Assembly (NCBI GenBank): GCA_902582845.1
Contig: CACHTQ010000003.1
Span: 1-64,000 of the forward strand
Direction: 5' to 3'
DNA from: an uncultured Pelagibacteraceae bacterium
GTDB taxonomy: Bacteria > Pseudomonadota > Alphaproteobacteria > Pelagibacterales > Pelagibacteraceae
Length of the DNA stretch: 64,000 nt
Shown: positions 1 to 8,796 of the stretch, one piece after another
Layout: the number at the start of each line of letters is the position of its first letter
How positions within the stretch are numbered: position 1 is the stretch's first letter
The notes under the pieces: generated by a model
The model's input: only the letters and a program-made list of their open reading frames with translations
Told to the model about the DNA's origin: nothing
Databases searched by the model: none
Position numbers and translations under genes: made by a program

Positions 1-320
1 TCTTCCGAACCTTCTTTTTTTCTATCTTTTTTTGGAATTGCTTTTTGTGGGTTATTTCCATTAGCAGGCATAGGCATCAATTCATTCTCACCTAAAATTC
101 TAGCTACTCTTGTCGTAGGTTGTGCACCTTGACCCAACCAATATTTTATTCTCTCAGCCTCTAATCCAATTCTTTCTTTTTTTTCTTTTGGTAACAATGG
201 ATTAAAAAAACCTACTTTCTCTATAAATCTACCATCTCTTGCAAATCGACTGTCGGCTACAACAACTTTATAAACAGGCCTCTTTTTTGTGCCACCTCTT
301 GATAATCTTAATTTTAACAT
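1..320 (-). CDS. rpsP: 30S ribosomal protein S16 (partial, 3' end outside window)
   Basis: About 106 N-terminal codons are visible; the gene runs off the left edge. The protein starts [20 protein letters not shown] and continues with the S16 signature around [17 protein letters not shown]16 is a small-subunit assembly protein that binds 16S rRNA. The family core is about 80-90 residues, and here a Lys-rich tail (ending [10 protein letters not shown] at the edge) extends past it. The start is supported by AGGAGAG a few bases upstream. It lies 12 bases downstream of ffh on the same strand, the usual ffh-rpsP order, so the two are probably co-transcribed and rimM/trmD/rplS may follow outside the window. 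Confidence 0.95.
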   Translation of the reverse strand, partial: MLKLRLSRGGTKKRPVYKVVVADSRFARDGRFIEKVGFFNPLLPKEKKERIGLEAERIKYWLGQGAQPTTRVARILGENELMPMPANGNNPQKAIPKKDRKKEGSE

Positions 321-332
321 TTACTCTCCTTT

Positions 333-1691
333 TTATTTTAATTGATTAAATAATTCTGGAGGTATTCCTTTATCAGACATACCTTTCAGATTTCCTTTTG
401 ACATCTTCTTCATCATTTCAGACATCATTTTAAATTGTTTCAACAATTTATTGATAGTGGCTGGATCGGTTCCTGAACCATTAGCAATTCTTTTTTTTCT
501 AGAGCCATCAATTATCTTTGGGTTCTCTCTTTCTTTTTTAGTCATTGATAAAATTATTGCCTCATTTTTTGTAATAACACTCTCATCAATACCTGCAGCA
601 TCCATTTGAGATTTAACCTTTGAAACTCCTGGCATGAAAGACATGATGCCTTCAATCCCTCCCATTTTTTTCATTTGTCTCAGTTGAGTTAAATAATCTT
701 GCATTGAGAATTGTCCTTTTTTTAAATTTTCCTCAGTTTTTTTTATATTTTCTTCCCCAAGATCTTGAGCTGCTTTTTCGACAAGAGAAACAATATCTCC
801 CATCCCAAGAATTCTATTTGCAATTCTATCTGGGTGAAAAACTTCAAGATTTTCGATCTTTTCGCCAATACCTAAAAATTTAATTGGAACCTGTGAAACA
901 AATTTCATACTTACAGCAGCCCCGCCTCTCGCATCACCATCTGCTCTTGTTAAAATTATTCCAGATAAATTTACTGTATTATTAAATTCTTTTGCTACTG
1001 ATGCAGCTACTTGTCCAGTAAGAGAGTCAGCAACTAAAAACGTCTCTGCAGGTTTAATGGCATTTTCAATTTGTTTAATTTCACTCATCATCTGCAAATC
1101 TATTTGTGTTCTACCAGCAGTATCGAATAAGATAATATCTGCGCCATTCAAGTTTGCTGCACTAATTGCTCTTTGACATATATCATTGGGTTGTTGACCT
1201 TCAATTATTGGAAGAGTTAATATATTATTTTGTTCACCTAAAAATTTTAACTGCTCTTGAGCGGCTGGTCTGTAAATATCTAAACTGACCATCATTACTT
1301 TCTTTTTTTTTGTATTCTCTAAATATCTCGCAAGTTTAGCAGTTGTTGTTGTTTTACCAGAACCTTGTAGCCCGACAAGCATCATTGGCACTGGTGGAAC
1401 TGCATTTAAATTTACATCATTATTTTTTTCACCTAAAAGATTAACTAATTCATCATAAACAATTTTTACCACCATATCGCCAGGTGATGTTGATCTAATA
1501 ATTTCTTGACCTAATGCTTTTGGTTTAACCTTTTCAATAAAATCTTTAGCAACTTCAAGAGATACGTCAGCTTCTAATAAAGCTTGTCTTATTCCTCTCA
1601 ATCCTTCATCAACCTGATTTTCATCAAGTGATGGGGCTTTTTTTAGAGAGGAAAAAACTTCCTCAAATTTATTTGTTAAATTTTCAAACAT
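333..1691 (-). CDS. ffh: Signal recognition particle protein Ffh (SRP54)
   Basis: SRP GTPase that binds signal sequences of nascent membrane proteins together with SRP RNA and docks on FtsY. The N domain is followed by the GTPase P-loop (GLQGSGKTTT), the DTAGR motif and a TRADGDARGG motif, then the Met-rich M domain (QMKKMGG, MMSEMMKKMSKG) near the C terminus. I chose the ATG of MFENLTNKFEEV, the canonical Ffh N terminus; the longer ORF starts at a GTG nine codons upstream and adds MRLLLCVIN, which lies in the leader-RNA region. No clear Shine-Dalgarno precedes the chosen ATG, which fits control through the structured leader. Confidence 0.96.
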   Translation of the reverse strand: MFENLTNKFEEVFSSLKKAPSLDENQVDEGLRGIRQALLEADVSLEVAKDFIEKVKPKALGQEIIRSTSPGDMVVKIVYDELVNLLGEKNNDVNLNAVPPVPMMLVGLQGSGKTTTTAKLARYLENTKKKKVMMVSLDIYRPAAQEQLKFLGEQNNILTLPIIEGQQPNDICQRAISAANLNGADIILFDTAGRTQIDLQMMSEIKQIENAIKPAETFLVADSLTGQVAASVAKEFNNTVNLSGIILTRADGDARGGAAVSMKFVSQVPIKFLGIGEKIENLEVFHPDRIANRILGMGDIVSLVEKAAQDLGEENIKKTEENLKKGQFSMQDYLTQLRQMKKMGGIEGIMSFMPGVSKVKSQMDAAGIDESVITKNEAIILSMTKKERENPKIIDGSRKKRIANGSGTDPATINKLLKQFKMMSEMMKKMSKGNLKGMSDKGIPPELFNQLK

Positions 1692-1803
1692 ATTTATTAC
1701 ACACAGCAGTAATCGCACTAGTGGGCGAACCCTCGCTGACTAGTGTCGATCTCTTTGTTTCCAAAGACACCGCAAATTTAATGTTTTTGCGGAAACCGCC
1801 ACA
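1692..1803 (-). ncRNA. Structured leader RNA upstream of ffh (cis-regulatory or small RNA candidate)
   Basis: Read on the minus strand, about 110 nt between a TATTAT -10-like box (1808-1813) and the ffh start fold into consecutive hairpins. These are GCGG-UUU-CCGC or the alternative CCGCAAA...UUUGCGG, which share one arm; CUUUG-GAAA-CAAAG with a GNRA tetraloop inside a GUGU/ACAC closing helix; and ACUAGU..GCGA-GGGU-UCGC..ACUAGU. The region is richer in G+C than its surroundings. It is not SRP RNA: the conserved GGUCAGG/GGAA/AGCAG core is absent. I recall that a candidate structured RNA has been reported upstream of ffh in marine alphaproteobacteria, but I cannot check that this is the same element. 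The ends are estimates. Confidence 0.6.
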
Positions 1804-1806
1804 AAC

Positions 1807-1812
1807 TATAAT
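1807..1812 (+). promoter_or_regulatory. Candidate -10 box (TATAAT) for dapF, overlapping a minus-strand -10 for the ffh leader
   Basis: ACTATAATAG holds a perfect TATAAT 40 bases before the dapF start. Its reverse complement gives TATTAT correctly placed to start the ffh leader at about position 1800. I see no good -35 hexamer on either strand, so this is a tentative, possibly bidirectional promoter. Confidence 0.4.
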
Positions 1813-1852
1813 AGAGGTTCAAAAAGTCAATAAATAAGTTAAATAACTATAT

Positions 1853-2677
1853 ATGGACATCAAAGCATTTAAAATGGACGGATTAGGTAATGATTTTGTG
1901 ATAATTGATAATAGAGAAAAAATTACCAATTTGACGAAAGATCAAATAGTTAAAATTTGTGACAGAAATTTTATTGGCTGTGATCAACTAATATTTATTG
2001 AGTCAGATAGTTCTGCAGATGCAAATTTAAGATTTTTTAATTCAGATGGAGGAGAGTCTGGAGCATGTGGAAATGGAACTAGATGTGTTGCAAATTTGCT
2101 TTCAAATGAAAAAAATAACAAGTCAATAATTCTAAATACGCTATCTGGAAAATTAAAATCTGAAATTTTAGAGAAAAAAATTGTTACAACAGAAATTGGT
2201 AAAGCAAAGTTAAAATGGGATGAAATACCTTTATCAAAAGAAATGGATACAAAAAACTTAAATATCAAAATTATTGATACAAATAATAATGAGCATTTAG
2301 GTGGTACTGCAATTAGTGTGGGTAATCCACATATTGTTTTTTTTGTTAAAAGGATTGAGGATTTCAATATAGAGATAATTGGCCCCGAAATAGAAAATCA
2401 CGAAATCTTCCCAGAGAAATGTAACGTATCAATTGCACAAGTTTTTAATAAAAATTTGATCAAATTAAAAGTTTGGGAAAGAGGAGCCGGTCTTACTAAA
2501 GCTTGTGGTACTGCAGCGTGTGCTACAGCATATGCAGGTAAATTAAATAATCTTACAGAAAATAAAACTGATATAGAGTTTGCAACTGGAAAATTATCAA
2601 TTTCTATAGATGAAAATGATTCTATTCACATGAAAGGACCTGTTTCAAATATTAAAGAAATAAATATAAAATTATAA
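1853..2677 (+). CDS. dapF: Diaminopimelate epimerase
   Basis: Converts LL- to meso-diaminopimelate for lysine and peptidoglycan synthesis in the cytoplasm. Length (274 aa) and motifs match the family: KMDGLGNDFV at the N terminus, the first catalytic cysteine in GACGNGTRC (Cys72) and the second in KACGTAACA (Cys218). Its stop overlaps the ftsY start by one base (TAATG), so ftsY is probably translationally coupled. Confidence 0.96.
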   Translation: MDIKAFKMDGLGNDFVIIDNREKITNLTKDQIVKICDRNFIGCDQLIFIESDSSADANLRFFNSDGGESGACGNGTRCVANLLSNEKNNKSIILNTLSGKLKSEILEKKIVTTEIGKAKLKWDEIPLSKEMDTKNLNIKIIDTNNNEHLGGTAISVGNPHIVFFVKRIEDFNIEIIGPEIENHEIFPEKCNVSIAQVFNKNLIKLKVWERGAGLTKACGTAACATAYAGKLNNLTENKTDIEFATGKLSISIDENDSIHMKGPVSNIKEINIKL

Positions 2678-3594
2678 TGGGAATCTTTGATAAATTTAAA
2701 ATCGGATTTAAGAAAAGTGCATCAGCGTTTACATCAGGACTTAAAGAAATAATTGTCAAAAAAGAAATTAATGACCAAAATTTAAATAAGATTGAGGAAT
2801 TTTTAATTCAATCAGATGTGGGGGTTGAAGCTGCCTCTGAAATAAAAGAAATAATTTCTAGAAAAAAAATTGATCCAAATAAAGATCTTTCTAAAGAGAT
2901 AAACTCTATTTTAAAAGAATACATAATTTCTTTGATGAAACCTTTAGAAAATAAATCCTTTTTCGAAAAAAAAGAAAAGCTTAATGCAACATTAATTTCT
3001 GGGGTAAACGGCGTTGGGAAAACAACAACTATCGGTAAAATAGGAAAGATATTAAGGAACAACGGCAATAAAGTCATATTTGCAGCTTCAGATACATTTC
3101 GTGCCGCTGCAATTGAACAACTAGAAAATTGGGCAAGTAAAGTAGATGTTCAAATAGTAAAATCATCTCAAGGAGCTGATCCCGCCTCAGTTGCTTTTAA
3201 AGCATTAGATGAAGCTATTAAAAATAATTTTGATCAAGTTTTAATAGATACTGCGGGGAGACTCCAAAATAAAAAAAATTTAATGGAAGAATATAAAAAG
3301 ATAGCGAATGTCACAAAAAAAATAGATCCCAACGCACCTCATAATGTTATCTTAATTTTAGATGCAACCTCAGGACAAAATGTATTAAATCAAGTCGAAG
3401 AATTTAATAAAATCATCCCAATAACAGGTATCGTGATGACAAAATTAGATGGCACAGCCAAGGGAGGAATTTTATTAGCGCTAGCAAAAAAATATAAAAT
3501 TCCAATTATTGCACTAGGTTTGGGTGAAAAAGAAGACGACTTACAGTTGTTCGAAGCAGAAAAATTTGCCGAGGCTTTTACTCAAATTAATTGA
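2677..3594 (+). CDS. ftsY: Signal recognition particle receptor FtsY
   Basis: Membrane-associated GTPase that receives Ffh-ribosome complexes. Short form (305 aa): almost no acidic A domain, then the N domain, the P-loop GVNGVGKTTT (residues 109-118), SDTFRAAAIEQL, DTAGR (191-195) and TKLDGTAKGG. It is coupled to dapF by a one-base overlap. Its 3' end overlaps the convergent gene at 3587 by eight bases. Its partner ffh lies just across the leader-RNA region on the other strand. Confidence 0.96.
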   Translation: MGIFDKFKIGFKKSASAFTSGLKEIIVKKEINDQNLNKIEEFLIQSDVGVEAASEIKEIISRKKIDPNKDLSKEINSILKEYIISLMKPLENKSFFEKKEKLNATLISGVNGVGKTTTIGKIGKILRNNGNKVIFAASDTFRAAAIEQLENWASKVDVQIVKSSQGADPASVAFKALDEAIKNNFDQVLIDTAGRLQNKKNLMEEYKKIANVTKKIDPNAPHNVILILDATSGQNVLNQVEEFNKIIPITGIVMTKLDGTAKGGILLALAKKYKIPIIALGLGEKEDDLQLFEAEKFAEAFTQIN

Positions 3595-4150
3595 TTAAAT
3601 TGCTAGAGATCAAAGGTTTGTAGATATTACATTTATAATTATCATCAAATTTATAATGACCACAATCTTTAGAAAATGAGGAGATTATAAAGTCAAATTT
3701 ACCGGTGGTTGGGTAAAGCTCTAGTTTTTTACTGGCAATGTCATATTTAAAATTAGCATTTAAGCTTTTCACGGCGCTAATCAATACTAATGTTTTATCG
3801 TCTTTTAATAAATAATATGCAAAATCATCTGGAAACACTGGAAAATCATATTCTTGTAAAAGATATTTAGCTTGTGATGGAAACCACTCATAAGAAATTA
3901 GAGGTGAAGAGGACTTTGTTAAATGATTATAAATATAAAGATCCTTTGGATAATCATTTATATAATTTTCATTTTCACCTCTTGCTAAAATAGATTTTTC
4001 TCTACCTTTAAAATATAAGCTAAATTCTTTGTTATGTGAATCCATGTGATCTATGTGAAATAAATCGTCTGGTTGAAAAAATTCATCTTGTGAATAAACG
4101 TTGGTAGTAAAAACAAAGAAAGCAATAAACAAAACAGATAATCTTTTCAT
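3587..4150 (-). CDS. Secreted hypothetical protein
   Basis: A 187-residue protein beginning with a clear Sec signal peptide (MKRLSVLFIAFFVFTTNVYS, cleavage probably before QDEFF). The remainder is mixed polar, with aromatic residues and two cysteines near the C terminus (KDCGHYKFDDNYKCNI) that could form a disulfide. I do not recognise a family. It is probably periplasmic. It overlaps the end of ftsY convergently and stands 49 bases downstream of the hydrolase gene on the same strand, so it may be the last gene of that group. Confidence 0.7.
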   Translation of the reverse strand: MKRLSVLFIAFFVFTTNVYSQDEFFQPDDLFHIDHMDSHNKEFSLYFKGREKSILARGENENYINDYPKDLYIYNHLTKSSSPLISYEWFPSQAKYLLQEYDFPVFPDDFAYYLLKDDKTLVLISAVKSLNANFKYDIASKKLELYPTTGKFDFIISSFSKDCGHYKFDDNYKCNIYKPLISSNLIN

Positions 4151-4199
4151 TATCTTTTAATAAAATCAAATTCTGAAGTATATTTGTTGATATTGTGGC

Positions 4200-5018
4200 T
4201 TAATTTAAACTTTTTAAAAATGAGTTAAGGGCTTTAACAAGATTTTCATCATACTCCATCATATGATTGTCATGTTTTGTAAAATAAGAATATTTCGGTT
4301 CATTAGCTTTTTCATACATTTTTTTTCCCATAAAAAATGGAACAATTTGATCAGCCTCACCATGCATTATTAAAATTGGAACATTTATATTATTAATTTT
4401 GCTTTTATTATCAAATTTATCTTTCAATAATAAACTTACAGGTACATACGGATAAAAGGTTTTGGCTGCATCAATCATAGAAGTAAAAGGAGTTTCCAAT
4501 ACAACGCCAGCAAAATTTTTATTTTGTGACAAATGAGTTGCAACACCAGTTCCTAATGACTCGCCATAAATAACAATATTTTCTTCTTTTACACCTTTTC
4601 TAACTAGCCAATTTATTCCACTTCTTCCATCTTTATAAAGGCCTTCCTCAGATGGTTTACCTTTATTGCCACTAAAGCCTCTCCAGGCAATTATTAAAAA
4701 ATTAACATTCATTTTATGGAAATGGTTTAATTTATGAATTCTATTTTCAAGGGAACCAGCGTTTCCGTGAAAAAATAAAACTGTTTTATATTTTTCTAAG
4801 TCTTTTTCATGAAACCAGCCCAATAAATCAATGTTATCCTCCGTCTTAATTTTTACTTTTTCAATAGGGACTGATATTTGATCACCAGAATAATTATTTT
4901 CATTAGGATGATATAATAAATTTCTCTGATAAAAATATAAAAAAACTAAGATTAAAAAATAGACAAAAATAACTATTTGAAAAAATAAAAACAAAATATT
5001 CCTAAACTTTTTTAACAT
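4200..5018 (-). CDS. Membrane-anchored alpha/beta hydrolase (Bem46/ABHD13-like)
   Basis: One N-terminal transmembrane segment (about residues 8-28) precedes an alpha/beta-hydrolase fold. The oxyanion region is HGNAGS (84-89), the nucleophile Ser154 is in GESLGTG, the acid is probably Asp223 in HGEADQIVPF, and the base is His249 or His252 near KHDNH. The closest general type is the Bem46/ABHD13 serine hydrolases of unknown natural substrate. The 3' neighbour is a secreted unknown, and its start overlaps the end of the EamA gene by 17 bases. Substrate cannot be inferred. Confidence 0.85.
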   Translation of the reverse strand: MLKKFRNILFLFFQIVIFVYFLILVFLYFYQRNLLYHPNENNYSGDQISVPIEKVKIKTEDNIDLLGWFHEKDLEKYKTVLFFHGNAGSLENRIHKLNHFHKMNVNFLIIAWRGFSGNKGKPSEEGLYKDGRSGINWLVRKGVKEENIVIYGESLGTGVATHLSQNKNFAGVVLETPFTSMIDAAKTFYPYVPVSLLLKDKFDNKSKINNINVPILIMHGEADQIVPFFMGKKMYEKANEPKYSYFTKHDNHMMEYDENLVKALNSFLKSLN

Positions 5019-5907
5019 TTTTTTTCTTTGCTAAGTATATGCCAAAAAACACCAGGATTGTTCCGATGAAATGATAATTTTCAAATTTTTCATCAAATAA
5101 AAAATAACCATAAATTGCTCCATAGACTGTAAAAACGTAAAGAGTGAAGCCTGTTAAAGACGCACCTAATTTTTTTTGGGCAACAGTGTAAAGTGTAAAA
5201 GCAATTATTCCTGGCGAAATAGCAGCAAAGATTACCCAAAAATAAAATTCAGGCATAAAAACTGTCTGTTTATAAAATATTTCCTCACCTATATAGAATG
5301 GTAATAAACTTAAAGCTCCAAAAAATGATATTAAGGTAAATCTTTCAAATATTTTTAGTTCTGAATTCCAGTAAAACAAATAAATTGAATATAATGCCCA
5401 TCCAATAGCGGCAGCTAACATCCATAAATCACCAATTGTGAATTGTAAATTTATTAATAAATTTAAATCTCCTTTTATAATGATTGTAAAGACTCCTATT
5501 AAACATGCGATTAATCCAATTATTTTTGTAAAATTTATTTTTTCATGAAAAAAAAAGTATGAAATCAAAATTATGAACACGGGTGAAGATGTATAAATAA
5601 TTCCCATATTAGTCACAGTTGTAGTCTCGCCTGCTAAAAATGGAAAGGCTCCACATACTCCACATCCCATTAAGCCTAAAAAAAATAATTTTTTATATTC
5701 TTTTTTAATAATCTTAAAATTTTTTTTTAATGTTATGTATGTGAAGGGTAATAATATCAAAAAAACTATTGTCCATCTCCAAAAAGCTAATGATATTGGA
5801 GGTACAAACTCGACACCACCCCTAGCTACAACAAGATTACTAGCCATAAAAATTGGCTGAATAAATAATAAGGAAAATGAAAAAAAATTTTTTTTCGAAT
5901 TATTCAA
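5002..5907 (-). CDS. EamA-family (DMT) transporter
   Basis: A 301-residue protein with about ten hydrophobic helices in two EamA repeats, as in drug/metabolite exporters (RhaT/YdcZ type). The motif AFWRWTIVFLILLPF in the first repeat and SPGIIAFTLYTVAQKKLGAS in the second are typical. It ends in a positively charged tail (KKKNVKKV). The export substrate is unknown. It overlaps the hydrolase start by 17 bases. A second, diverged EamA protein lies at 35593. Confidence 0.9.
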   Translation of the reverse strand: MNNSKKNFFSFSLLFIQPIFMASNLVVARGGVEFVPPISLAFWRWTIVFLILLPFTYITLKKNFKIIKKEYKKLFFLGLMGCGVCGAFPFLAGETTTVTNMGIIYTSSPVFIILISYFFFHEKINFTKIIGLIACLIGVFTIIIKGDLNLLINLQFTIGDLWMLAAAIGWALYSIYLFYWNSELKIFERFTLISFFGALSLLPFYIGEEIFYKQTVFMPEFYFWVIFAAISPGIIAFTLYTVAQKKLGASLTGFTLYVFTVYGAIYGYFLFDEKFENYHFIGTILVFFGIYLAKKKNVKKV

Positions 5908-5918
5908 TTTACGATAGA

Positions 5919-6095
5919 TTAACTTTTATCAAAGAAGGCTTCGTAAATCATCATTATGATGGCAGCACCCATTAATAAATAAACCGGTACTACATCTAAA
6001 AAACCAATCATCATTGATCTAGTAAGAGTAGTCGCCAGACCAATTAAAAAGAAAACAGCAAATGACAAACCTATTATTGTTGTTATTTTATTCAT
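5919..6095 (-). CDS. Small two-helix membrane protein
   Basis: A 58-residue protein with two hydrophobic stretches (ITTIIGLSFAVFFLIGLA and VVPVYLLMGAAIIMMIYEAF). I chose the ATG of MNKITTIIG at 6095; the longer ORF would overlap the end of the amidase gene by 38 bases. It lies four bases after the amidase stop and is probably co-transcribed with it. I do not recognise a family. Confidence 0.6.
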   Translation of the reverse strand: MNKITTIIGLSFAVFFLIGLATTLTRSMMIGFLDVVPVYLLMGAAIIMMIYEAFFDKS

Positions 6096-6099
6096 ACAA

Positions 6100-7428
6100 T
6101 TAATCCTGACACTCCTTTTCAAGCCAATTAGCAACACCTAAAAATCTATGATCATCATATTTGTTGCCAATTAATTGAACTCCTAATGGTAGATTATTTT
6201 CACCCTCAAGTAAAGGCAGTGATACGCAAGGGGTACCTAGATAAGACCAGACTTTGTTAAATTCTGCTGTTCCAGTGCTCTTTAATCCTTTAGGTGCAAC
6301 ACCAGGACTAGATGGCGATAATACTCCATGATAATCTTCAAATACTTCTTCATAAGACTCATAACTTCTTTTCATGAAATCGATTGCCTCAGCATATTCT
6401 TTTGCGGTGTATTTATTTCCATTTGAAATAGCATCCTGCATATACTTTGAAAGTTTCTTTTTAAATTTTTGATAATAGATAGAAAAATTATTGGCTAAGT
6501 CTGTTTCATGAATAATTTGGTGATATTTGTGGATATCCTTAAAATATGACGGAGTATCAAATATCTCAATATTTTTGTTAAAAGATTTTATAAAATATTC
6601 AAAAGACTCTCTTGATTTTTTATCAATTATTTTCCAATGATCAGTTTTATAAAAAATAAACTTAGGCTCAAAAATTGGACCTTTCTTAGTTTCAGTTAAA
6701 ATATTTTCTGTAGAGTAATGGATTGTAGCTGGATCATATTTGTCTTTCTTTATTAATACTTTTGCTAGCATAGCTACGTCTTCAACTTTACGACCAAACA
6801 TACCAATTTGATCTAGGCTGTATGAGGTTCTTAGAACCCCGTTTCTTGAAATTAGTCCATAACTTGGTTTATAACCAACTACACCACAATAAGACGCTGG
6901 TCTTATTACAGATCCTCCTGTTTGAGAGCCAATAGAAGCTGGTGCCATAAAGGAAGCAACCGAAGCTGCTGATCCACTAGATGAACCACCTGGTGTTCTA
7001 TCTTTGTCGTGAGGATTAGTTGTAGCTGGAGGTCCTAAGTAGGCAAGTTCTGAAGTTGCTGTTTTGCCCATAACAATTGCTCCTGATGCATGAAGCAAAT
7101 CAATTATTTCAGCATTTTGAGAATATGATTTTCCTTTCCTGATTACAGTTCCACACTCAGTGGGCATATCAACAGTTCCTATGATATCTTTCACTGCTAT
7201 AGGTACTCCATGCAGTGGTCCTACTGGTTTTCCTGATCTTCTATGATCATCAGCCTCAGATGCTTTTTCTAATAAAACTTTTTTATCAAAATGTGCCCAA
7301 GCTTTTACATCTTTTTCAAACTTATCTATTCGTTCAATATATTTTTCACAAACCTCGATTGATGTAAGTTGAGCATCTTTTATTTTTTTTGCTAGTTCCT
7401 CGAGACTTAAAGAAAATATATCTGTCAT
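6100..7428 (-). CDS. Amidase (amidase-signature family)
   Basis: A 442-residue Ser-cisSer-Lys hydrolase related to GatA and AtzF-type amidases. The catalytic triad is visible with the family's exact spacing: Lys80 in GVPIAVKDIIG, cis-Ser149 in GGSSSGSAASVASF, and nucleophile Ser173 in GSQTGGSVIRPASYCG. The C-terminal half is shorter than in GatA, and no gatB or gatC lies next to it, so it is more likely a stand-alone small-molecule amidase than the tRNA amidotransferase subunit. It lies six bases downstream of the TRAP permease and may process an imported amide, which is inference from position only. Confidence 0.88.
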   Translation of the reverse strand: MTDIFSLSLEELAKKIKDAQLTSIEVCEKYIERIDKFEKDVKAWAHFDKKVLLEKASEADDHRRSGKPVGPLHGVPIAVKDIIGTVDMPTECGTVIRKGKSYSQNAEIIDLLHASGAIVMGKTATSELAYLGPPATTNPHDKDRTPGGSSSGSAASVASFMAPASIGSQTGGSVIRPASYCGVVGYKPSYGLISRNGVLRTSYSLDQIGMFGRKVEDVAMLAKVLIKKDKYDPATIHYSTENILTETKKGPIFEPKFIFYKTDHWKIIDKKSRESFEYFIKSFNKNIEIFDTPSYFKDIHKYHQIIHETDLANNFSIYYQKFKKKLSKYMQDAISNGNKYTAKEYAEAIDFMKRSYESYEEVFEDYHGVLSPSSPGVAPKGLKSTGTAEFNKVWSYLGTPCVSLPLLEGENNLPLGVQLIGNKYDDHRFLGVANWLEKECQD

Positions 7429-7434
7429 TTAAAA

Positions 7435-8796
7435 TTAATTTGCAAATAATGTCTCTGGCAACCAAAGTGCTATTCCTGGGAATAAGTACATTAAAACCAT
7501 CGCTAAAATTACAATTCCTAAGAAAGGCATTATTCCTCCAAAAATTTGCATAAGTTCAACATTCTTTGATTGAACTCCTTTCAAATAATATGCTGACATT
7601 GCCATGGGGGGTGTCAAAAATGAAGTTTGTAAGTTTAAAGCGATTAGCATTGCAAAAAAATATGGGTTAACACCAAAAAATTCAACTAATGGTAAAAATA
7701 TTGGCACAAATATAATTAATATCTCTGTCCATTCTAGAGGCCAGCCTAATAAAAATATAATTAATTGGGTAATAACTAAAAACTGCCAAGGTTGTAAATT
7801 TAAAGATTTAAAAAAATGCTCAAAAACTTCATGACCACCTAAATATGAAAATACTGAGGCAAAAGTCCAAGATCCAATAAATAACCACATGATCATAGCT
7901 GTTGTTTTTGCTGTAAGAAAAACTGACTCTTTAAAATTTTTCCATTTAAGGGTTTTATAAAAATATGACAGCACTAATGAACCAAATGCACCAACAGCGG
8001 CTGCCTCTGCCGGAGTTGCTATACCTGCAAGTATTGTTCCTAAAACTAGGATTATTAGAGAAAATAACGGTAAGAAAGAGACCAAAACCTCTTTCAAAAT
8101 TACTGCGGTAGGAGGTATCTCTTCTGCTGCAGGTTTTGGAGCTATCGAAGGATTCATCCAAGCTCTGAATATTGCATAACCAATATAAAGTCCTGCTAAC
8201 ATTAATCCTGGGAAAATTGCAGCTGCAAATAATCGTAAAGGCGACAATTGAGCAATAACAGAATAGACAATCAACATAATACTAGGTGGAATTAAAATTC
8301 CTAAGCAACCACCTGAACAAATAATTCCAGATGCAAATTTTTTATCATAACCAGCTTTAATCATTGCTGGCCAAGCAAGAAGACCCATCAATGTTACTAC
8401 TGCTCCTATGATACCTGTTGCGGTTGAAAATAGTGCACAAGTAATTAATGCAGCAACTGCCATTGAAGCTGGAAGTTTGTGAGATGCTAATCTTATTGCG
8501 AAAAATAATTTTGCAACAATTCCAGCTCTTTCAACTAAATATCCCATAAATAAAAAGAGGGGGACTGCGGTCAACACATTGTTATCCATAACAGTATAAG
8601 TATTTTGAACAAAGAGTTGAAATATTCTGTTATCGAATAGATGTTCCATCTTGGTTGGATCAAAATAAGCGTAGTATCCAAAACCTAAACCCATTGCCAT
8701 TAGAGTGAACGCAATAGGAAAACCTAATAAGACGGCAAATAGAAATATCCCCATCATCATGATTGCTACTTCTGGATTTGTTAAACTAAATAACAT
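7435..8796 (-). CDS. dctM: TRAP transporter large permease subunit (DctM/FcbT3-like)
   Basis: The 12-helix DctM subunit of a tripartite ATP-independent periplasmic transporter (453 aa). It uses the cation gradient to move a carboxylate captured by the binding protein. Typical signatures are GFPIAFTLMAMG, VPLFLFMGYLVERAG and LIPPSIMLIVYSVIA. The proline-rich loop near residue 220 (KPAAEEIPPT) and the overall form resemble the mannitol/chloroaromatic (FcbT) subgroup. Its start overlaps the dctQ stop by 11 bases. Confidence 0.93.
   Translation of the reverse strand: MLFSLTNPEVAIMMMGIFLFAVLLGFPIAFTLMAMGLGFGYYAYFDPTKMEHLFDNRIFQLFVQNTYTVMDNNVLTAVPLFLFMGYLVERAGIVAKLFFAIRLASHKLPASMAVAALITCALFSTATGIIGAVVTLMGLLAWPAMIKAGYDKKFASGIICSGGCLGILIPPSIMLIVYSVIAQLSPLRLFAAAIFPGLMLAGLYIGYAIFRAWMNPSIAPKPAAEEIPPTAVILKEVLVSFLPLFSLIILVLGTILAGIATPAEAAAVGAFGSLVLSYFYKTLKWKNFKESVFLTAKTTAMIMWLFIGSWTFASVFSYLGGHEVFEHFFKSLNLQPWQFLVITQLIIFLLGWPLEWTEILIIFVPIFLPLVEFFGVNPYFFAMLIALNLQTSFLTPPMAMSAYYLKGVQSKNVELMQIFGGIMPFLGIVILAMVLMYLFPGIALWLPETLFAN

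Noticed and set aside
1692-1803. SRP (4.5S) RNA gene next to ffh
   Set aside because: Hairpins are strong, but the conserved GGUCAGG, GGAA loop and AGCAG core are absent on both strands.
1628-1837. 69-aa ORF on the plus strand
   Set aside because: It runs antisense through the ffh start and the leader RNA and has no family resemblance or ribosome site.
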